Assembly: GCA_022822305.1 (NCBI GenBank)
Contig: JAJEBY010000010.1
Location: 78,921 to 142,920, forward strand
Length of the DNA: 64,000 nucleotides
Reading direction: 5' to 3'
DNA from: Anaerolineae bacterium
GTDB lineage: Bacteria; Chloroflexota; Anaerolineae; Aggregatilineales; Phototrophicaceae
In this document: piece by piece, positions 1 to 9,360 of the stretch
How positions within the stretch are numbered: the stretch's first letter is position 1
Layout of the letters: each line of letters opens with the position of its first letter
Made by a program: the position numbers and the translations under genes
Notes under the pieces: model-generated
Databases searched by the model: none
The model's input: only the letters and a program-made list of their open reading frames with translations
What the model was told of the DNA's origin: nothing

Positions 1-1
1 G

Positions 2-799
2 ACGGATGGCTATTGGGCTTTCCAGAATGGTCAATGTTCCGCGCCAGCGCAAACACAGGTGACGACAGTCACGCAGCCCATGACCACGACATCATCTGCA
101 GTCGACAACTGCTGCTTCGTCGATCGGCAATGTACAACTGACCAGGACTGGACGGACGGCTATTGGGCGTTTCAAAACGGCCAATGTTCTGCTCCTGGTC
201 AATCTCAAGTCCAGACTTCAAGCCAGCCCGCGTCCGCCGCGTCCGCAGACGCGAACAATTGCTGCTTCCTGGGCTGGCAATGCCAGACTGACGAGGAATG
301 GGCCCGCGGATTCCATGCCTATCAGACCAATGAATGTGAGCATCCCGGCATAGCCATTGAAGGCTCTCCTGGATTCGTCGAGCAGATGCATGCCGCGCTG
401 GACCTGCTGCGCAACGGGTCGGCGTACTGGTATGACTTCGTCATCAGAGGATTGGACCGGATCAGACAGACGCCGCCCGAAGTCATCGGCGTAAACGTGT
501 CGGAAAGGACATTTTATCTGGATTATGGCGATCGCCCCCCTCCTGGAGTTAGCCTTGATCATCACACCACCCACGACGCTTCCATGCTCATTCACGAGGC
601 TTGCCACGTTCATCGATACGAAGCCGGCTTGGAAGCCGGAGGCCTGCCGGGCGAGAAGGCCTGTGTAGAGACCGAGATTCGCGCATTGGAGGAAATTGCG
701 CCTGCTTCCGGTTGGATACCCGGCCTTCGCAACGTGGTCGCCAATATAGACCGCCCCGAGTGTCAATGGTGGTGGGGCGAATACCGCTCGTGCTGGTGA
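2..799 (+). CDS. Cysteine-rich repeat protein with HExxH motif, 5'-truncated by window edge
   Basis: Frame is open from position 2, upstream of the listed GTG at 59. Motif CCFxxxQCxTDxxWxxGxxAxQxxxC occurs as a partial copy at the edge plus two full copies (104-187, 254-337). HEACH motif near 592. Confidence 0.7.
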   Translation, partial: TDGYWAFQNGQCSAPAQTQVTTVTQPMTTTSSAVDNCCFVDRQCTTDQDWTDGYWAFQNGQCSAPGQSQVQTSSQPASAASADANNCCFLGWQCQTDEEWARGFHAYQTNECEHPGIAIEGSPGFVEQMHAALDLLRNGSAYWYDFVIRGLDRIRQTPPEVIGVNVSERTFYLDYGDRPPPGVSLDHHTTHDASMLIHEACHVHRYEAGLEAGGLPGEKACVETEIRALEEIAPASGWIPGLRNVVANIDRPECQWWWGEYRSCW

Positions 800-985
800 G
801 CGCTGGCGCTGCAATCTGATCAACAGTTCAGCCGTCAAAGACCGATTGCGGCGCGTGCTTGAAAGCGTCTGTCCGGCAACTTTCTTCGCTTCCCTTGCGA
901 TATAATCGGCGCCATCTCGTGGCGCGTTGAATTCCAATGCCGCTGATGTATAATCTGGTAGAATGATGCTCGCGGGAGTAGCGGT

Positions 986-1216
986 ATGAAAACCTATACA
1001 GTTGAGTCTGCAAAGGCAAACTTTGAGGAAATGATGCAGCATGCGCAAGCGGGGCTCTATGTCACGATCATCGGCACGGATAAGCGCGAATACCGGCTGA
1101 TGCTCGAGCCTCTGCCAGTCAACAAACCGCGCACACCGGGTAGCGCCCGCGGCAGAGTCTGGATTGCCGAAGACTTTGACGCTCCTTTGCCCGAGTTCGA
1201 TCCATACATGGAATGA
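986..1216 (+). CDS. Type II antitoxin, Phd/YefM-like
   Basis: MKTYTVESAKANFEEMMQHAQAG N-terminus; stop overlaps start of the next PIN gene (ATGA). Confidence 0.75.
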   Translation: MKTYTVESAKANFEEMMQHAQAGLYVTIIGTDKREYRLMLEPLPVNKPRTPGSARGRVWIAEDFDAPLPEFDPYME

Positions 1217-1602
1217 ACTGTCTGTTAGATACCTCAGCTTTTCTTTGGTATGTATCCGCACACAAAGACTTGAGTTCTCAGGCTAAGACGATCATAGCCG
1301 ACTCAAACAATAGTGTTTATTTGAGCCTGGCGAGTATCTGGGAGATTGCGATCAAGTTTCGGGCCGGAAAGCTGGAACTTGTGCCCCAACCATTTTCAGT
1401 ATGGATTGACCATGAGTTGGCAAGCAATAGCTTCAGGCTCTTGGATATCAATGTACTTCACTTGAAGCGAATAGCTGAGCTTCCGCTCATTCATAGAGAC
1501 CCCTTTGACAGGTTGCTCATAGCCCAATCGCAAGTCGAAGATTTTCCCGTCATATCGAACGATTCCGCATTTGACTCCTATGCGGTCCAGCGCCTGTGGT
1601 AG
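1213..1602 (+). CDS. Type II toxin, PIN domain (VapC-like)
   Basis: LLDTSAFLWY start, SLASIWEIAIK, HRDPFDRLLIAQ motifs typical of PIN toxins. Confidence 0.85.
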   Translation: MNCLLDTSAFLWYVSAHKDLSSQAKTIIADSNNSVYLSLASIWEIAIKFRAGKLELVPQPFSVWIDHELASNSFRLLDINVLHLKRIAELPLIHRDPFDRLLIAQSQVEDFPVISNDSAFDSYAVQRLW

Positions 1603-1617
1603 TCGCCTCGACGTAAC

Positions 1618-3369
1618 ATGAGCCTGTTCATCGTCTTCATATTTGCTGCGGTGCTGCTGGGCGCGGGCGCGATGCTCTCCCCTGCCTGGCGGACCTCCCA
1701 ACCGCGCGTGGCGCTGTCCGCGACATTTTGCCTGGCCCTGGTTGTCGGCGGCGCCATATTCTATGCCGAGCTCATCGCCTGGGACACGCTGGTGGTGGAT
1801 TATCTGCTCTTCGCGCTGCTGTCCGGCGTGGTGCTGGGTGGTACGCTGTCGACGGCGCAAGCGCGCGCCGAAGCCAAAGGCGAGCGGCTGGCGGACCGCG
1901 ACCAAGGCTGGCCCGGTCCGGGCGACTTGCTGTTCTTCGCGCTGGTCGCGGTGTTCATACTGATACCGCTGCTGCACTTGCCGGCGGCGCTGGGAACCCA
2001 AGGGCAGATCGCCGGCATCCACAGTCTCGCCACGCTCTTGGACGAGTCCTTCACATCGCTTTCGCCTTTTCATAGCTCGGCAACCGTGATCGTGGCGCCG
2101 GGACTGCATGCGCTGTCCGCCTACTTGAGTCAGCAATTGGGACAATCCATCCCGTTGATCCAGCTCAGCGTCACGGCTGTGGTCGTCTTTCTGTCGATCT
2201 GGCTGGCTTATGACTTCGGCGCGGAAATCCGTGACAAGGCGCTGGGACGGGCGCTGGCGGTCGCGACCTTGCTTTGTGGCGGCTTGTTCATCAGTTATCT
2301 CGATGGGCATTTCGCCGAACTGCAGGCGCTGCTATTCATGCAGGCCTTTCTGCTCTACGCCGTTCGCGTTCTGCGTCGATTCAACCTGGCCGATCTGATC
2401 GCCGGCGGCTTGATGATGGGGGCCGTCGTCTATACCAGCCTCACGATGAGCATCATCTTGATGCTCGGATTCGTTTGCGCCTGCGCGTTGTCTTGGTCGA
2501 GGGTCGGCCATGGCATCTCCGGCGGCTCGCGCTGGGGACTGCTGATTGGCTTCCCGTTGGTCGCGCTGCTGGGAACGGCGCCCTGGCTCATCAACAACGT
2601 GCCGCTGATACTTCCCATTTCGCCTTCGCCATACGTCGCCGATATCACCCTGCTGCGGGACATCGTCCTCGGCAACGGCATTCTGATCGTGCCGCTGGGG
2701 GCTTGGGGAATCGTCATTGCATTTCGCGATAACGCCGTATGCCGATTGCTGAACTGGCTGATGCTCTTATGGTTGCTGCTGGTGCTTGACCTCTGTTTGA
2801 CTGGCGTGACCGGGCGCATCTTGCCGCCGTTGGGCGCGTTGGTCAATGCGCCAAATCTGGCGCGTCACGGCGTGATCCTTCCCTTCAGTTGGTTCGGCGG
2901 CATCGCCTTGCTGCATATCTGGAGGTCACTTTTGTCCGAGCGGAGACGGCGGCGACTGCACGCGGCGGCCAAGCCACTGGCGGCAGTGGCGGCCCTCTTG
3001 ATTATCGCCTCGGGAATCGCATTCAGGCCGATCGTGGACACACTGCGACCACTGCTGGATTTGCCGGAGGCGACCGTCAGCCATGACGATGTCGCGGCAA
3101 TGACCTGGCTCCGCGAGCAAGCGGAGGCGGATGCCCTGCTATTGGCGGCGGACGGCGAGGGCTGGCTGCCGATATTCGCAGAGCGGCGGGCGGTCGACCT
3201 GCGCGCCGTGGCGTATTTCGAGTGGGAAGCGATTACCGCCGCTGATGCGCCGCATGAAATTGATTATGTCTTTCAGCCGAGCACGGGCGCGCCGTTGCCT
3301 GATCTACCGCTGCGGCTGGTCTTCGAGCAGGGCGGTGCGCGGGTTTACGAGGTAAACGTGGGCCGCTGA
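1618..3369 (+). CDS. Large multi-spanning membrane protein
   Basis: 583 aa with many hydrophobic segments; ATG just after the PIN gene. Confidence 0.65.
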   Translation: MSLFIVFIFAAVLLGAGAMLSPAWRTSQPRVALSATFCLALVVGGAIFYAELIAWDTLVVDYLLFALLSGVVLGGTLSTAQARAEAKGERLADRDQGWPGPGDLLFFALVAVFILIPLLHLPAALGTQGQIAGIHSLATLLDESFTSLSPFHSSATVIVAPGLHALSAYLSQQLGQSIPLIQLSVTAVVVFLSIWLAYDFGAEIRDKALGRALAVATLLCGGLFISYLDGHFAELQALLFMQAFLLYAVRVLRRFNLADLIAGGLMMGAVVYTSLTMSIILMLGFVCACALSWSRVGHGISGGSRWGLLIGFPLVALLGTAPWLINNVPLILPISPSPYVADITLLRDIVLGNGILIVPLGAWGIVIAFRDNAVCRLLNWLMLLWLLLVLDLCLTGVTGRILPPLGALVNAPNLARHGVILPFSWFGGIALLHIWRSLLSERRRRRLHAAAKPLAAVAALLIIASGIAFRPIVDTLRPLLDLPEATVSHDDVAAMTWLREQAEADALLLAADGEGWLPIFAERRAVDLRAVAYFEWEAITAADAPHEIDYVFQPSTGAPLPDLPLRLVFEQGGARVYEVNVGR

Positions 3370-3455
3370 CGCGCCGCGCTGCGCCGTTCCGCATCCGCTG
3401 CGGCGAAACAGGATGCCAACCATCACTTGTTGATGTCAAATGAGGAGAAACCGAC

Positions 3456-4304
3456 ATGCCCAAAAGAAAAGTCGTCGTCACCGGCGCCAGCGGAACCATC
3501 GCCGGAGTGCTGCTGCCGGCGCTGCGCGAGCGCTATGACTTGACCCTGCTCGACGCGCGAGAGACGGATCGGGACGGCAAAGCGGTCGCCGGCGTGCAGA
3601 TCGTAAATCTGCTTGACCAAGATCGAGACAGCTATCGACGCTACTTTGCCGGCGCCGATGCGGTGGCGCACTGCGCCTATTACCGCGTCGACGATCAAGG
3701 CGAAGACGCCCGCTTTGCTTCCGAGCTGGAGAACCTGCAGCTGACCTATAATGTCTATCAAGCGGCTTGGGAAGCGCGCGTGCGACGCCTGGTTGCGGCC
3801 AGCACTAATCACGCCGCTGACTTCTACGAGCCGTATGCGCTCGACGGCGAATCGCCCATGGTGACGCCGGATATGAATGCCTCGGACAATTGGTACGGCT
3901 GGGGCAAGATCGCCTTCGAGCAAATCGGTCAAGTCTTCGCCAGCGGAGTCACACATGGCGGACGACCATTAGAGAATGTGCAGATTCGCATCGGTGGCCC
4001 GCGCGAGACTGACGTGGAGGACGCTCCGCTCGGGGACCTGCGTCGGATGCGCCGCGCGCTCGCCGTGTACATCAGCCAGCGTGACATGTCTCAATTGTTC
4101 ATCAAGAGCATCGAAACCGAAGATATCCGCGACGACTTTGGCGTGCCGTTTCAGATATTTTATGGCATCAGCGCCAATCCCCATGCCATCTGGAGCATCG
4201 CTAACGCGCGCGGAACCATCGGATACGCCCCACAAGACAATGCCGAGGAGCGCTTTTTTGAAGCTATCCAGGCGCACATGAGAGCGGCCGGCATCACGGG
4301 CTGA
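3456..4304 (+). CDS. NAD-dependent epimerase/dehydratase family protein
   Basis: VVVTGASGTIAGVLLPAL Rossmann motif and extended SDR layout; RBS-like gaggag upstream. Confidence 0.85.
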   Translation: MPKRKVVVTGASGTIAGVLLPALRERYDLTLLDARETDRDGKAVAGVQIVNLLDQDRDSYRRYFAGADAVAHCAYYRVDDQGEDARFASELENLQLTYNVYQAAWEARVRRLVAASTNHAADFYEPYALDGESPMVTPDMNASDNWYGWGKIAFEQIGQVFASGVTHGGRPLENVQIRIGGPRETDVEDAPLGDLRRMRRALAVYISQRDMSQLFIKSIETEDIRDDFGVPFQIFYGISANPHAIWSIANARGTIGYAPQDNAEERFFEAIQAHMRAAGITG

Positions 4305-4321
4305 AGCGGCGTCCCCACGGT

Positions 4322-5710
4322 CTACTGCAGCAGGCGCGGCGCCGCCTCGCGGAAGTAGGGACGCAGCGTATCCAGCGACGCTTCGATGGCTTCCAGCGCC
4401 CGATCGATATCCGAGGCTTGTGTCGGCGTGGAGATGTTGAACATGCAGCGCGTGCTGCTATGCAGGCCTCGATTCAACATTTCCAAATGCAGCAGCTCGG
4501 CTGATTTGCCGATGTCTTGGTTGGCGCGCCGCACATCGCTGAGGGTAACGATCGGCTCGTCGGACCACTGGATTTGCTGCAGAGAGCCGTAGCCGAGGCA
4601 GCGTATGCGGATGCCCAGCCCCATACATATCTGATTGATCCCGTCTTGCAGTCGCTGTCCCAAGCCGTTGATACGGTCGATGGCCGCCTGATCGAGTTTT
4701 CGCATGGCGGCCAGTCCCGCGATCATGGTGATGTTGTTGCCGTTGAAAGTCCCGCTGTGCTGTATGAAATCGGGATACAGATCCTGGTCGAAATGATCCA
4801 TGATGGCTTTCTTGCCGCCAAAAGCGCCGATGGGAAAGCCGCCGCCAATGAACTTGGCCACGGCGGTCATATCCGGCGCGATGCCATCAATTTTCTGCAT
4901 GCCGCCGCTGCTGACGCGCAGCGAGACAATCTCGTCCAGAAGCAGCAGAATATCGTAGCGCTCCGTCAGCTCGCGCAGTCCGCGCAGATAACCCGGCGCC
5001 GGGGGAATCATCCCGCCCGAATTGGGTATCGGCTCGACGATGAGCGCGGCGATGCGCTGATGATGTTCGCGCAGCACGGATTCGGTGTAGCTGAGATCGT
5101 TGAACGGGACGACCATGACCGCATTCAAAACGGCGTCCGGCACGCCACGTCCCTCCAATCTGGCTTGTGGCCGGTTGCCGTTTTCCATGTCCGCGCTGAC
5201 GCTGACTTTGACGAAGTCGTGCGCGCCGTGATAGCCGCCGTCTATCTTGACGATGATATCGCGTCCGGTATAGGCGCGGGCCGCGCGCATCATCATCATG
5301 GTGGCCTCGGTGCCGGAATTGGTGAAGCGCAGCAGATCCACGCCGGGAATGCGCTCGATCAACAGCTTGGCCAGTTCCACTTGCGGCCCCGTCGCCGATC
5401 CGAAGACCGTGCCACGCATGAGCTGATCCGCCGCGTCTTCCACGATTGCCGGATTGGCGTGACCGTGAACCAGCGACGTGAAATTGTTGAGCAGATCAAA
5501 ATAGCGGTTGCCATCGCAGTCAGTGATCCAGGCGCCCTCTCCCTTGACCATATAGGTGGGGTAGGGTCGATAGTGGGTGGCCATGCGGGTATCGCCAGAG
5601 GGCAAGTATTGCCGAGCGATTTCGTGCTGCTTCCGCGACTTGGGCGTTCGCTGCCGATAGCGGTTCAATACATCGTTTGCTACATCCTCAGCGCTGCGCG
5701 TGACGATCAT
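4322..5710 (-). CDS. Class III aminotransferase (glutamate-1-semialdehyde aminomutase-like)
   Basis: DGNRYFDLLNNFTSLVHGHANPAI, FTNSGTEATMMMMRAAR, LLLLDEIVSLRV, KFIGGGFPIGAFGG (PLP lysine). Confidence 0.88.
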   Translation of the reverse strand: MIVTRSAEDVANDVLNRYRQRTPKSRKQHEIARQYLPSGDTRMATHYRPYPTYMVKGEGAWITDCDGNRYFDLLNNFTSLVHGHANPAIVEDAADQLMRGTVFGSATGPQVELAKLLIERIPGVDLLRFTNSGTEATMMMMRAARAYTGRDIIVKIDGGYHGAHDFVKVSVSADMENGNRPQARLEGRGVPDAVLNAVMVVPFNDLSYTESVLREHHQRIAALIVEPIPNSGGMIPPAPGYLRGLRELTERYDILLLLDEIVSLRVSSGGMQKIDGIAPDMTAVAKFIGGGFPIGAFGGKKAIMDHFDQDLYPDFIQHSGTFNGNNITMIAGLAAMRKLDQAAIDRINGLGQRLQDGINQICMGLGIRIRCLGYGSLQQIQWSDEPIVTLSDVRRANQDIGKSAELLHLEMLNRGLHSSTRCMFNISTPTQASDIDRALEAIEASLDTLRPYFREAAPRLLQ

Positions 5711-5964
5711 TTTTCGCTCTCGCTTTCTGACCCGTTACTCGGGGGCATCACGTCCATTCGCATGCGGCCGACCAGGGACTTCGACAGGCAATGTCGGCTG
5801 CGATGCGACCGCATCTGCGGAAGTGTAGCCTTTTTCCCGCCGCAAACCAACAGCGCAGGGTAGGGCAATCGCCGGAAACGCGGGCTTGATGACCGGATAT
5901 TATGTCAGAAAATATCCCCTGTCTTATACTAAACATCTATGTGATACCAGCTAACGGAGACAAC

Positions 5965-7374
5965 ATGCGACCTGCAACCTTGATTACCTTAGCGATATTT
6001 TGGCTGACTATCGCCAGCTTGGCGCAATCGGAAAACTTGGCGCTGGATTGGGATCCGGCCCTGAACAGCGTCACCGGCTCAATTGAACTCACGGGAACGG
6101 CAAATCTTCCCGATCAGATGATGTTCTATGTGGAAGCCGCGCAATACGACCCGGCCATGACTGATGCCGTTGCTTGGGGGCCGGTGGTGCTGCCGCCGAC
6201 CGCATCTGTCGAGAACGGTGTTTTCGGCGTCTGGCATACCAGCGTTTTCCCCGATGGCTTGTATCAGCTGCGGCTGCACGCGATTACCAATGCGCAGGAA
6301 AGTTTCTATGTCGTGCTGGCGCCGATCGCGGTCAATAACGATGGCGCCGTGAGCAACAGCGAGCCAGTGCAAGTGATTTCGAGCAACGTGACAGACGCCG
6401 AATCTTCAGTTGAAGCGGCCGCTGCGCCCGTGCTTGAAAATCGTTTGCCGCTGCCGGTCGGCGGACACATTAAGCGCTATGACGCTGAAACGGAAGCAGC
6501 CTTGCGCGCATCCGGAATGACTTGGGTGAAGAAGCAAGTGCAGTATGGCATATCGGATGGCAAAGACCTCATTGAGGCGGCACACGCCCAGGGCTACAAA
6601 GTGCTTCTGGGCGCATTGGGGGACAAGAACCGGCTGGCGGAAGACTTTGATGCCTATGTGGCGGACTTCGCCGAATACGTCGCCTTCCTGGCGCGGAATG
6701 GCGCCGATGCCATCGAAGTCTGGAATGAGCCGAACATCGACCGCGAGTGGCCCAGAGGCCAAGTCCACGGCGCCAATTACACGCGGCTGCTCAAAGCGGC
6801 CTACGAAGCGATCAAAGCGGCTAATCCGAATACTATGGTCATCAGCGGCGCCCCGGCGCCAACCGGCTTCTTTGGCGGCCTCTGCCAGTCCGGCGGCTGC
6901 GATGATCATGTATTCATGCAGCAGATGGCCAGCGCCGGCGCGGCGGACTACGCGGATTGCATCGGCGCGCATTACAACGAGGGCATCATCCCGCCCATCC
7001 AGCAAGGCGGCGATCCGCGCGACAATTATCAGACGCGCTATCTGCCCCTGATGCTGCAGCGCGTGGCCTGGGCTTTCCGCAATTCCGACATCCCCATGTG
7101 TATGACGGAGATGGGATATCTATCGCCGGAGGGCTACGGTCCCTTGCCGGGCAACTTTGCCTGGGCGGCCGGCACATCAGTACGGGAGCAAGCGCAATGG
7201 CTGGCGCAGGCGATTCAGATCTCCGCTAACTTTGAGGACATGCCGGTTGAAATGGTCATCGTCTGGAATATCGATTTCGACACCTACGATGCTGATCCGC
7301 AAGCGGGTTACGCCATCATCCGCGCCGATGGCAGCTGCCCGGCCTGCGAGACTATCGCTGCCTTGCAGAGGTGA
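5965..7374 (+). CDS. Secreted glycoside hydrolase-like protein (clan A TIM barrel, GH39/GH5-like)
   Basis: Signal peptide MRPATLITLAIFWLTIASLAQS; EVWNEPNID (acid/base) and CMTEMGY (nucleophile) motifs. Confidence 0.75.
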   Translation: MRPATLITLAIFWLTIASLAQSENLALDWDPALNSVTGSIELTGTANLPDQMMFYVEAAQYDPAMTDAVAWGPVVLPPTASVENGVFGVWHTSVFPDGLYQLRLHAITNAQESFYVVLAPIAVNNDGAVSNSEPVQVISSNVTDAESSVEAAAAPVLENRLPLPVGGHIKRYDAETEAALRASGMTWVKKQVQYGISDGKDLIEAAHAQGYKVLLGALGDKNRLAEDFDAYVADFAEYVAFLARNGADAIEVWNEPNIDREWPRGQVHGANYTRLLKAAYEAIKAANPNTMVISGAPAPTGFFGGLCQSGGCDDHVFMQQMASAGAADYADCIGAHYNEGIIPPIQQGGDPRDNYQTRYLPLMLQRVAWAFRNSDIPMCMTEMGYLSPEGYGPLPGNFAWAAGTSVREQAQWLAQAIQISANFEDMPVEMVIVWNIDFDTYDADPQAGYAIIRADGSCPACETIAALQR

Positions 7375-7383
7375 TGACGTTTG

Positions 7384-7764
7384 ATGCGACGCGCGCTGCG
7401 GTCCCTCCTGCTGGGCTTGATCATTGGCACCGTCATCGGCCTGTATCTGGGTTGGGTGGAGTATCCCCAGCGGCCCTACCGCAGCGACATATCGGAGTTG
7501 GCGCAATCGTATCGCGATGACTATCTGGTGATGATCGCCGCCGGTTACAGCGCCGATGGCGATCTATCGGGCGCTCTCGCGCGTCTGGGTTATCTCGACG
7601 TCGACGACATCGCGGTTTATGTGCAGCGCCAGACCGAGCGCGTCATCAGCACGGCCGCGCGCGATATTCGCGATATTCGTTTACTGGTCGCATTGGCCGG
7701 CGCGATGCGGCGGCTGACCCCGGTCATGGAACCCTTTCTGGATTTGAGCGGGGACCAGCCCTGA
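7384..7764 (+). CDS. Small membrane-anchored hypothetical protein
   Basis: N-terminal TM (LLLGLIIGTVIGLYLG); shares a YRDDYLVMIA..GDL..AL motif with the next gene. Confidence 0.6.
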   Translation: MRRALRSLLLGLIIGTVIGLYLGWVEYPQRPYRSDISELAQSYRDDYLVMIAAGYSADGDLSGALARLGYLDVDDIAVYVQRQTERVISTAARDIRDIRLLVALAGAMRRLTPVMEPFLDLSGDQP

Positions 7765-8684
7765 TGGCGCGCGATCGACCGCCGCTGCCCGCGCCACCCC
7801 TGGCTGATCAACCCGCAAAGCCATCAGCATCGTTCGTCTCGGTCTGGTTGATCGCCCTGGGATTGATCGCCGGCCTGTTACTTGGACTGGCGCTGAGCTG
7901 GGCGCTGGGTCCGCCGCCCGAGCGCAACACCGAGCCGCATCAGCTGCGCGACGAGCATCGTAATCATTACCTGGTGGCGATCGCCCTGGAATATCAGCAT
8001 AGCGGAGACTTGCACGCGGCCTTGCGCAAGCTGATCGCGTTGCGCCCGGGCCAGGATCCCTTGCAAGAACTGGCGGACGCAGCTTGTGCGCTGGCGGGAG
8101 AGGGCTATCTCAATAGCGAAAGCGGCCTCCGCGGCTTGCAAGCCGCAGCCCAGCTCTACCGGGCACAGGGACGCAGCGGATGCGCCGATGTGCTGCTGCC
8201 GGATGAAGATGCCTCCGCGACCGTCGAAGCCACTGAAGCTCCTTTGGCGGATGCCACTGCGCCGCCGGCGCTGCCGACCAAGACACCACTCAGTCGCCCG
8301 CCACAGCCGACCGCCACCCTGCGCGTGGTTGCCACTGCCTTGCCTCAGCGACAGTTTGCTCCGCTGCCCGCGCGCACTTTCTGTGATCCCGACCTACCCG
8401 CGCTGATGGAAGTCTACACAGTGGATTATCTCGGTCGCGGCATACCGGGGCAGATGCTTCGCGTGCGCTGGAGCAACGGCGAAAATAGCTTCATCAGCGG
8501 TCTGAAGCCCGAACGCGGGGACGGCTATGCCGATTTCCAGATGGAAGAGGGCATTGGCTATATCATCGATATGCCGGGCGCTTCCGCTGCCTTGGGCGCC
8601 GAGCTGAGCACGGGCGCGTGCTTCGCGCCAAACGGCAGCCAGTCGTTGAAGTCCTGGCGCGTGACCTTTCGCTCCGATACCTAG
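7764..8684 (+). CDS. Membrane-anchored hypothetical protein
   Basis: TM at N-terminus, EHRNHYLVAIALEYQHSGDLHAAL motif, TP-rich linker, C-terminal domain; stop/start overlap with upstream gene. Confidence 0.65.
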   Translation: MARDRPPLPAPPLADQPAKPSASFVSVWLIALGLIAGLLLGLALSWALGPPPERNTEPHQLRDEHRNHYLVAIALEYQHSGDLHAALRKLIALRPGQDPLQELADAACALAGEGYLNSESGLRGLQAAAQLYRAQGRSGCADVLLPDEDASATVEATEAPLADATAPPALPTKTPLSRPPQPTATLRVVATALPQRQFAPLPARTFCDPDLPALMEVYTVDYLGRGIPGQMLRVRWSNGENSFISGLKPERGDGYADFQMEEGIGYIIDMPGASAALGAELSTGACFAPNGSQSLKSWRVTFRSDT

Positions 8685-8768
8685 TCGGCGGCATCAGAAT
8701 ACCGATATATGGCGCAACCTGGCGGTCGCTCGCTCGTATAAGCTACAGGTGAAGAACAGAGGCGTGAG

Positions 8769-9119
8769 ATGGACGAAAAAGGATCACAGATTGGTACGGG
8801 CGTGTTTTTTGTTGGACTGGGACTGCTGTTCCTGACGGGCTGGTGGTGGCCGGGCATCATGTTCGTGATCGCGGCGTCGATGTTGACCAGCGCGCAGGCC
8901 GCTGGCGAGCGTCTGCAAGATCAGACCGGCGCCTGGTGGCTGATTGGCATTGGCGTGGTATTCGGCGTCCCGGGCTTGATCGGCGATGTCGCCGGCGCTT
9001 TCTGGGATTTATTCCCGATTATTCTGATCGGCATGGGAATCTTCATGTTATTCGGCGGCAAGTATCGCCCCAATATCAACCGCAAGCGCAAAAACGACGA
9101 CGATATCCACCGCGTCTAG
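8769..9119 (+). CDS. Small membrane protein
   Basis: 116 aa with three hydrophobic segments; Shine-Dalgarno-like GAGG upstream. Confidence 0.6.
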   Translation: MDEKGSQIGTGVFFVGLGLLFLTGWWWPGIMFVIAASMLTSAQAAGERLQDQTGAWWLIGIGVVFGVPGLIGDVAGAFWDLFPIILIGMGIFMLFGGKYRPNINRKRKNDDDIHRV

Positions 9120-9222
9120 CGCCGCCCATCTGCAGCGGACCCGCGCGCTCGTGGGTGAAAAAGGCGCATGGTCTCGTGAGCGCGCGGCAGGCATGTCGCC
9201 ACCGCCGAGCGTCCGCGGCGAG

Positions 9223-9250
9223 TTGACAAAACCTTGACGACCGCTATACT
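9223..9250 (+). promoter_or_regulatory. Sigma70-type promoter for tRNA-Leu
   Basis: TTGACA (9223-9228), 16 bp spacer, TATACT (9245-9250), 11 bp upstream of the tRNA. Confidence 0.7.
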
Positions 9251-9260
9251 GAATCGCTAA

Positions 9261-9343
9261 GGCGGGATGGTGGAACGGCAGACACGGGTGCCTTAAAAGC
9301 ACCTGCCCGGAAGGGCGTGAGGGTTCGATCCCCTCTCCCGCTA
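9261..9343 (+). tRNA. tRNA-Leu(UAA)
   Basis: 7 bp acceptor stem GGCGGGA/TCCCGCT, anticodon loop CTTAAAA, long class II variable arm, GGTTCGATCC T-loop; CCA not encoded. Confidence 0.93.
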
Positions 9344-9360
9344 CACAGCGCAGCGCCCCG

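Noticed and set aside
218-2310. Long minus-strand ORFs 218-1261 and 1396-2310
   Set aside because: They oppose the repeat protein, the PIN/Phd pair and the membrane protein, all with better codon and motif support.
4517-5863. Long + strand ORF (448 aa) antisense to the aminotransferase
   Set aside because: Translation lacks family motifs; the minus strand has clear class III aminotransferase motifs. High GC creates long antisense frames.
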